The position numbers and the translations under genes are program-made. Positions 7,801 to 10,735 of a stretch of DNA of 10,735 bases are shown piece by piece; position 1 is the stretch's first letter; each line of letters begins with the position of its first letter. The stretch is from Bacteroidales bacterium (lineage in GTDB: Bacteria > Bacteroidota > Bacteroidia > Bacteroidales > JAADGE01). The notes under the pieces were generated by a model, which worked only from the letters and a program-made list of their open reading frames with translations, was not told the DNA's origin and did not search any database. The stretch spans positions 1 to 10,735 of the forward strand of contig JAOZQB010000096.1 of the NCBI GenBank assembly GCA_029932445.1. Direction: 5' to 3'.

Positions 7801-8090
7801 TCACTTGATTGTACTAAAGTAACATCAACAACATTTCCGGTAATAGTCACTTCTTGTGTTTCCATACCAATGTATGAAAATACCAAAGTGTTAGAACCGT
7901 CGGGAACGTCAATAGAGTATGCACCGTCACCTAAAGTCATGGTACCTATTGTTGTTCCTTTCACGAGCACACTGACACCGGGTAATGCCTCACCGGCATC
8001 ATCAATAACTTTACCCGTTACCGTGTTTTGAGCGTAAACTTGCAATCCCAATATAGAGAAAATTGCAAATAATAGCATTAGTTTTTTCAT
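4866..8090 (-). CDS. SusC/RagA-family TonB-dependent outer-membrane receptor
   Basis: This is a 1074-residue TonB-linked outer-membrane transporter, which imports a ligand delivered by its SusD partner. Residues 1-20 are a signal peptide (MKKLMLLF to VYA, cleavage before Q21). Residues 22-95 form the carboxypeptidase-regulatory-like domain seen in SusC proteins (VTGKVIDDAGEALPGVSVLVKG). The TonB box region is FIDEVVVTALG (98-108). The plug follows, with KKALGYEVQSVSGEDI, PLYVIDGQPI (177-185) and the typical SVLKGGAATALYG (216-227) and GVIMITTKKGKAG segments. The rest is a beta barrel ending in the strand KKSYTFGIRLTF with C-terminal Phe, as needed for BAM-dependent insertion. The ATG at 8090 is chosen because the signal peptide begins there; the only earlier in-frame candidate is a TTG at 8114 that adds eight residues in front of it. 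It is the first gene of the operon, behind a good Bacteroidetes promoter. It lacks the extra N-terminal domain of receptors that signal to anti-sigma factors. Confidence 0.97.
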   Translation of the reverse strand: MKKLMLLFAIFSILGLQVYAQNTVTGKVIDDAGEALPGVSVLVKGTTIGTMTLGDGAYSIDVPDGSNTLVFSYIGMETQEVTITGNVVDVTLVQSSEFIDEVVVTALGVSKEKKALGYEVQSVSGEDIQQSNADDVTKLIGSRTSGVIVTESDGGAGSASYMTIRGAASLTRNNQPLYVIDGQPIASTGGSSGVDGVQMSARSIDINPEDIESISVLKGGAATALYGVQAANGVIMITTKKGKAGQKMEVNFSSSFSMNQVSKLPALQTTYGQGSDGQWISGKNTSWGPKLDTMAYSTDPSVWLYPEYDVHGALVSQNDPLADGGPAQVYDKYAFFQNGYTYNNNISLSNANDVSSYYISIGNRNEEGIVPNNVFNRTSIRVNSSTKLTDKITTGANINYVYSYGNFIQKGSNTSGIMLGLLRTAPSFDNAAGYELEDGSQRSYRHGGGYDNPYWVANKIYYHDKVNRLTGNIYADYDALDWLSFSLRVSNDFYLDSYKDVMAIGSNDTPTGSVYESGNYQSIFNTDFLAKINRNLTDDLNLSFNLGANMYRNYFKYVDGYTDGDLIIPGFDDVSNTSNQKTAVNLTEFRTMAVFGDLTLAYKNMLYVGGTVRNEWATTMPEDNLSSLFPSANLSFVFSELGALKGNNILSFGKLRASYAVTANYASAYNLSTPYVTSGAGDGWTDGLAFPLLGQTGFTLGDVLGSADLNHEKTKTIEVGAELKFMKNRIGLDVSYFDNQSVDLLMAVPVAPTSGYGYVYRNAGTMSSKGIEVSLYLNPVKTKDLNWDINVNFTQNKNVVESLAEGIDNLFLSGFTVPQIRAVAGEDYRSVYGNDWYKDADGNMIINDDPTDGYTDGFPFPADTAMVSLGTINPDWTANIFNSVSYKGITFSFLFDFKKGGLFYNGTRFAMNFFGVSKETENRDVVYNADGTINMALTPSENIVYFEGKLGHLDADGNVVVTGDAHVPVVLDQTWYQGYGSNFGGGPSAAAMEDASWIRLKEVSLSYKLNKTILDKTFLSNAEVFATGTNLWLSTPYTGIDPNTSLVGADNGQGMDYFNMPGKKSYTFGIRLTF

Positions 8091-8134
8091 AAACAAACAA
8101 TTTTTAGTTAACAATTAAAATTTATTTTATCATA

Positions 8135-8165
8135 CAAACTTAATAATAAAATAATTCTAAACAAA
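8135..8165 (-). promoter_or_regulatory. Promoter of the SusC/SusD operon (Bacteroidetes -33/-7 type)
   Basis: On the minus strand TTTG (8165-8162) is followed by 19 bases and then TAAGTTTG (8142-8135), an exact TAnnTTTG. The spacing fits the consensus for the primary sigma factor of Bacteroidetes. The -7 element ends 44 bases before the ATG at 8090, so transcription should start at about 8127-8130. Confidence 0.72.
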
Positions 8166-8342
8166 ACATAAAATACTAATATTTTCAATATTTACAGAGC
8201 AAAAACGCATAAGTACCTAATACAGTGTATTTTGTAAAATTCTAAAGAATTAACATTTTTTAACAAGATTTTAGAACACCTTATATATAAAGGGAATCAA
8301 TTATATATTTTTAAAACGAATATTAATTTAGATAAAAATAAT

Positions 8343-8350
8343 TAATTTTG
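8343..8350 (+). promoter_or_regulatory. Possible -7 element for the phospho-sugar mutase gene
   Basis: TAATTTTG matches TAnnTTTG exactly and lies 26 bases before the ATG at 8377. No TTTG or TTG is present at the expected distance upstream (around 8318-8323), where the sequence is AT-rich without G, so the promoter is only half supported. Confidence 0.42.
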
Positions 8351-8376
8351 TAAAAGATAAACTTAAAAACATTCTG

Positions 8377-10104
8377 ATGCAAAAAGAGATATTTATAAAA
8401 GTACAAAAATGGCTTACCGAAAAATATGATAATGATACAATAAAAGCCGTAAAAAATTTAATCCGAAATGATGAAAAAGAACTCTTCGACTGTTTTTATA
8501 AAAATTTAGAATTCGGAACCGGTGGTTTAAGGGGAATTATGGGAGCAGGTACAAACCGAGTAAATAAGTATACCATAGGTGCTGCCACACAGGGTTTATG
8601 TAACTATATAAGTAAAACAATTCTGACAAATAATCAACTGAATGTAGCTATTGCTTATGATTGCCGAAATAACAGTATGTATTTTGCCCAAATTACTGCA
8701 GATATTTTTTCGGCAAACGGGTTTCATGTTTATCTTTTTGAAAGTTTAAGACCGACACCGGAATTATCATTTGCCGTCAGAGAATATAATTGTCAGAGCG
8801 GAGTTGTGATAACAGCTTCTCATAATTCGAAAGAATACAACGGCTATAAAGTTTATTGGAACGACGGCGCACAAGTTACACATCCGCATGACAAAAACAT
8901 TATAGAAGAAGTTAATAAAATTACCGATGTAAGTCAAATTAAATTTGAAGGAAATAAAAATGACATTACTCTTTTAGGAGAAAAATTCGATAAAAAATAT
9001 TTAAACAAAATTACCGAGTTATCTTTGTCACCCAAGATTATAAAAAAGCATTCCGATTTTAAAATTGTTTATACCCCGATTCACGGAACAGGAGTTAAGT
9101 TAGTTCCGGAGATTTTGAAAAAATTTGGTTTTACTAATATATATAATGTCCCTGAACAAGATGTAACGGACGGTAATTTCCCTACGGTAATTTCCCCTAA
9201 TCCGGAAAATGCCGAAGCCCTGCAACTCGCTCTTAAAAAAGCAAAAGAAGTAGGAGCAGAATTAGTATTGGCAACCGATCCGGATGGTGATCGTGTAGGG
9301 ATTGCCGTAAGAGATCTTGAAAATGAACTGATTTTATTAAACGGAAACCAGACTGCAAGTCTTTTAATATATTATCTTATTAAAACCCGAAAAGGAAAAA
9401 ATCTTTTGAAAGGAAATGAATATATCGTTAAAACAATTGTAACAAGTGAAATACTTTTTGATATTGCATCCTCTTTTAATGTCAATTATTATGATACATT
9501 AACCGGTTTTAAATACATAGCAGAAATCATCAGAAATAAAGAAGGCAAAGAATTATTTATAGGCGGCGGAGAAGAAAGTTACGGTTACCTTGCCGGTGAA
9601 TTTGTAAGGGATAAAGATGCCGTAATGGCTTCTGCATTGATTGCAGAAATAGCTGTTTGGGCCAAAGAACAAGGAAAATCAATGTATGAATTGTTAATAG
9701 ATTTATATGTTGAATACGGTTTTTATAAAGAAAGTCTTATAAACATCGTCAGAAAAGGAAAATCCGGTGCGGATGAAATTAAACAAATAATGGAAAATTT
9801 CAGAAACAATGCTCCTAAAGAAATTGCAGGTTCTAAAGTGATTGAAATAAAAGATTTTTTACTGCAACAAAGCGAAAATTTAGTAACTGAAACAATTGAA
9901 CCTATTACTTTGCCGCAATCAAATGTGATTCAATTTTATACGGATGACGGTTCTAAAATCACCGTTCGTCCTTCCGGAACAGAGCCTAAAATTAAATTTT
10001 ATATCAGTGTAAAAGAAACCCTATGCTGTAAAGAAAAGTTTGAAGAAAGAAATAAAGAACTCTCAAAAAAAATTCAAAAAATCACAAAATCACTAGATGT
10101 CTGA
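8377..10104 (+). CDS. Phospho-sugar mutase (phosphoglucomutase/phosphomannomutase, PGM2-like)
   Basis: This is a cytoplasmic alpha-D-phosphohexomutase that moves a phosphate between C1 and C6 of a hexose (glucose or mannose), feeding nucleotide-sugar and glycogen synthesis or glycolysis. All four family signatures are present in order in 575 residues: the catalytic serine loop TASHN (146-150, phosphoserine at Ser148), the magnesium loop DPDGDR (301-306), the sugar-specificity loop GGGEESYG (397-404) and the phosphate-binding loop RPSGTEPK (531-538). The early GTGGLRGIMG (47-56) is also typical. Length and the GGGEESYG loop place it with the long PGM2-like enzymes of Bacteroidetes rather than with the shorter GlmM or AlgC types. 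Substrate preference (glucose-1-phosphate, mannose-1-phosphate or phosphopentose) cannot be read with certainty. No signal peptide is seen. The gene stands alone on the plus strand, divergent from the SusC operon and convergent with cdd; its stop is TGA. Confidence 0.95.
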   Translation: MQKEIFIKVQKWLTEKYDNDTIKAVKNLIRNDEKELFDCFYKNLEFGTGGLRGIMGAGTNRVNKYTIGAATQGLCNYISKTILTNNQLNVAIAYDCRNNSMYFAQITADIFSANGFHVYLFESLRPTPELSFAVREYNCQSGVVITASHNSKEYNGYKVYWNDGAQVTHPHDKNIIEEVNKITDVSQIKFEGNKNDITLLGEKFDKKYLNKITELSLSPKIIKKHSDFKIVYTPIHGTGVKLVPEILKKFGFTNIYNVPEQDVTDGNFPTVISPNPENAEALQLALKKAKEVGAELVLATDPDGDRVGIAVRDLENELILLNGNQTASLLIYYLIKTRKGKNLLKGNEYIVKTIVTSEILFDIASSFNVNYYDTLTGFKYIAEIIRNKEGKELFIGGGEESYGYLAGEFVRDKDAVMASALIAEIAVWAKEQGKSMYELLIDLYVEYGFYKESLINIVRKGKSGADEIKQIMENFRNNAPKEIAGSKVIEIKDFLLQQSENLVTETIEPITLPQSNVIQFYTDDGSKITVRPSGTEPKIKFYISVKETLCCKEKFEERNKELSKKIQKITKSLDV

Positions 10105-10118
10105 CAAGAAAATCTGCA

Positions 10119-10199
10119 AGTCATCGTATCATTTCATTGATAGACTGAGGATTAAATGCAAATCAGTTTCACTAAAATTAAAATAGTGATACGATGACT
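10119..10199. repeat. Long-spaced perfect inverted repeat between convergent genes
   Basis: AGTCATCGTATCA (10119-10131) is the exact reverse complement of TGATACGATGACT (10187-10199), 13 bp with a 55-base spacer. Smaller pairings lie inside or overlap it: ACTGA/TCAGT (10144-10148 with 10163-10167), TCACTA/TAGTGA (10169-10174 with 10184-10189) and TGATAG/CTATCA (10138-10143 with 10198-10203). It fills most of the 141-base gap between the phospho-sugar mutase and cdd stops. No strong T-run follows on either strand. It could be a two-way transcription barrier, a small mobile-repeat copy or remnant, or a recombination site; no second copy was seen in this window. Confidence 0.7.
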
Positions 10200-10245
10200 A
10201 TCAGTATTTTAAATTTTGTCTTGCGAATATGAGGTAAATTAAGAA

Positions 10246-10731
10246 TTAATTAATTAACGATGATCCGTCAAAATTTAAAGGCAATAAATCTTTTGCATCA
10301 TTAATTACCGTAATTTTAGATTCACTGACTAAATAAATTTTAATCGGTGTATTAAAACGCGTTTCTGTTTCAACTAAAACCTGCCTGCATGAACCGCAAG
10401 GAGGAATCGGTGATTCCACATATTTCTTATTTGTAAATGCGGTAACGGCAATGGCTTTAACAGGAACATTCGGAAATTTTGAATTAGCATAAAATATTGC
10501 AACTCTTTCAGCACAAATCCCGGAAGGGTAAGCGGCATTTTCTTGATTCGTGCCTGTAATTATTTCACCGTTCTCCAACAACACGGCAGCACCTACTTGA
10601 AACTTGGAATAAGGGGCATAAGCATTATTAACTGCTCCTTTTGATTTTTGAATTAAAATTTGTTCTTCTTTGCTTAATTCATCAACCGAATCATACTCAT
10701 AGGTAACGGTTGTGATATTCTTCTTTTTCAT
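10246..10731 (-). CDS. cdd: Cytidine deaminase
   Basis: The protein hydrolyses cytidine and deoxycytidine to uridine and deoxyuridine in cytoplasmic pyrimidine salvage. It has 161 residues, slightly longer than the typical 130-140 of the small tetrameric class owing to an N-terminal lead of about 25 residues (MKKKNITTVTYEYDSVDELS). The zinc site is complete: Cys73 with the proton-shuttling Glu75 in GICAERVAIF, and Cys112 and Cys115 in PPCGSCRQ. The nucleoside-binding NAYAPYSKFQVGAA (36-49) and TGTNQENAAYPSG (59-71) are also present. Three cysteine ligands indicate the homotetrameric rather than the dimeric E. coli type. The ATG at 10731 is only 4 bases from the window end, so its promoter and upstream neighbour are not visible. 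It converges with the phospho-sugar mutase gene. Confidence 0.95.
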   Translation of the reverse strand: MKKKNITTVTYEYDSVDELSKEEQILIQKSKGAVNNAYAPYSKFQVGAAVLLENGEIITGTNQENAAYPSGICAERVAIFYANSKFPNVPVKAIAVTAFTNKKYVESPIPPCGSCRQVLVETETRFNTPIKIYLVSESKITVINDAKDLLPLNFDGSSLIN

Positions 10732-10735
10732 GTGT

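Larger units (their letters stand above)
8091..8376. other. Divergent intergenic control region
   Basis: These 286 AT-rich bases separate the minus-strand SusC-like gene from the plus-strand phospho-sugar mutase gene. They contain the promoter for the former, a half-promoter for the latter and a short dyad, ATTCT-AA-AGAAT, at 8239-8250. I saw no convincing small ORF, tRNA, riboswitch or repeat array. The 5' leader of the SusC-like transcript should be only about 40 bases, too short for a structured riboswitch. Confidence 0.7.

Noticed and set aside
8239..8250. ATTCT-AA-AGAAT dyad in the divergent region as a regulator operator
   Set aside because: Five-base arms of AT-rich sequence are expected by chance in such DNA, it is about 75 bases upstream of the operon promoter, and no regulator gene is nearby.
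8091..8376. Riboswitch upstream of the SusC-like gene, such as a cobalamin type
   Set aside because: The promoter leaves a leader of only about 40 bases and no conserved cobalamin-box-like sequence is visible.
10105..10245. Integron attC site or CRISPR repeat pair in the gap before cdd
   Set aside because: There is no attC core (RYYYAAC/GTTRRRY) at the ends, and the arms are inverted rather than direct repeats with only two copies.

Overview
The window is AT-rich and clearly from a member of the Bacteroidota (Bacteroidetes). It carries a SusC/RagA receptor with a SusD/RagB lipoprotein, a TIGR02757/DUF2400 gene, a MeaB with the Lys-rich N-terminal tail of Bacteroidetes homologues, and promoter elements of the Bacteroidetes -33/-7 type (TTTG and TAnnTTTG). 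Shine-Dalgarno sites are absent. An uncultured or marine Bacteroidales/Flavobacteriia-like organism is plausible, but the sequence does not fix the order.

Layout. Positions 2-709 (+) hold the 3' part of a DUF2400 gene cut by the window edge. It converges with a two-gene minus-strand unit: meaB (1234-2301) followed 4 bases later by a small membrane-anchored M23 peptidase gene (714-1229). The peptidase gene is missed by plain ORF calling because codon 39 is TGA; everything after it, including all metal and catalytic residues, is intact. Positions 2352-8165 (-) form one nutrient-uptake operon: promoter (8135-8165), TonB-dependent SusC-like receptor (4866-8090), SusD-like lipoprotein (3423-4826), a third surface lipoprotein of unknown function (2400-3350) and a terminator hairpin (2352-2383). 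A divergent AT-rich control region (8091-8376) separates this operon from a phospho-sugar mutase gene (8377-10104, +). That gene converges with cytidine deaminase cdd (10246-10731, -) across a 141-base gap holding a 13-bp perfect inverted repeat with a 55-base spacer.

How the genes fit together. The SusC and SusD proteins should form an outer-membrane pedestal-bin transporter, with the third lipoprotein as an accessory surface binder. No glycosidase, peptidase, sulfatase, sensor or anti-sigma gene lies beside them here, so the substrate cannot be inferred. The flanking genes are housekeeping: methylmalonyl-CoA mutase maintenance, cell-wall hydrolysis, hexose-phosphate interconversion and pyrimidine salvage. 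I see no convincing new defence, mobile or RNA-based system. The items most worth a second look are the interrupted M23 gene, the inverted repeat at 10119-10199 and the unassigned third lipoprotein.
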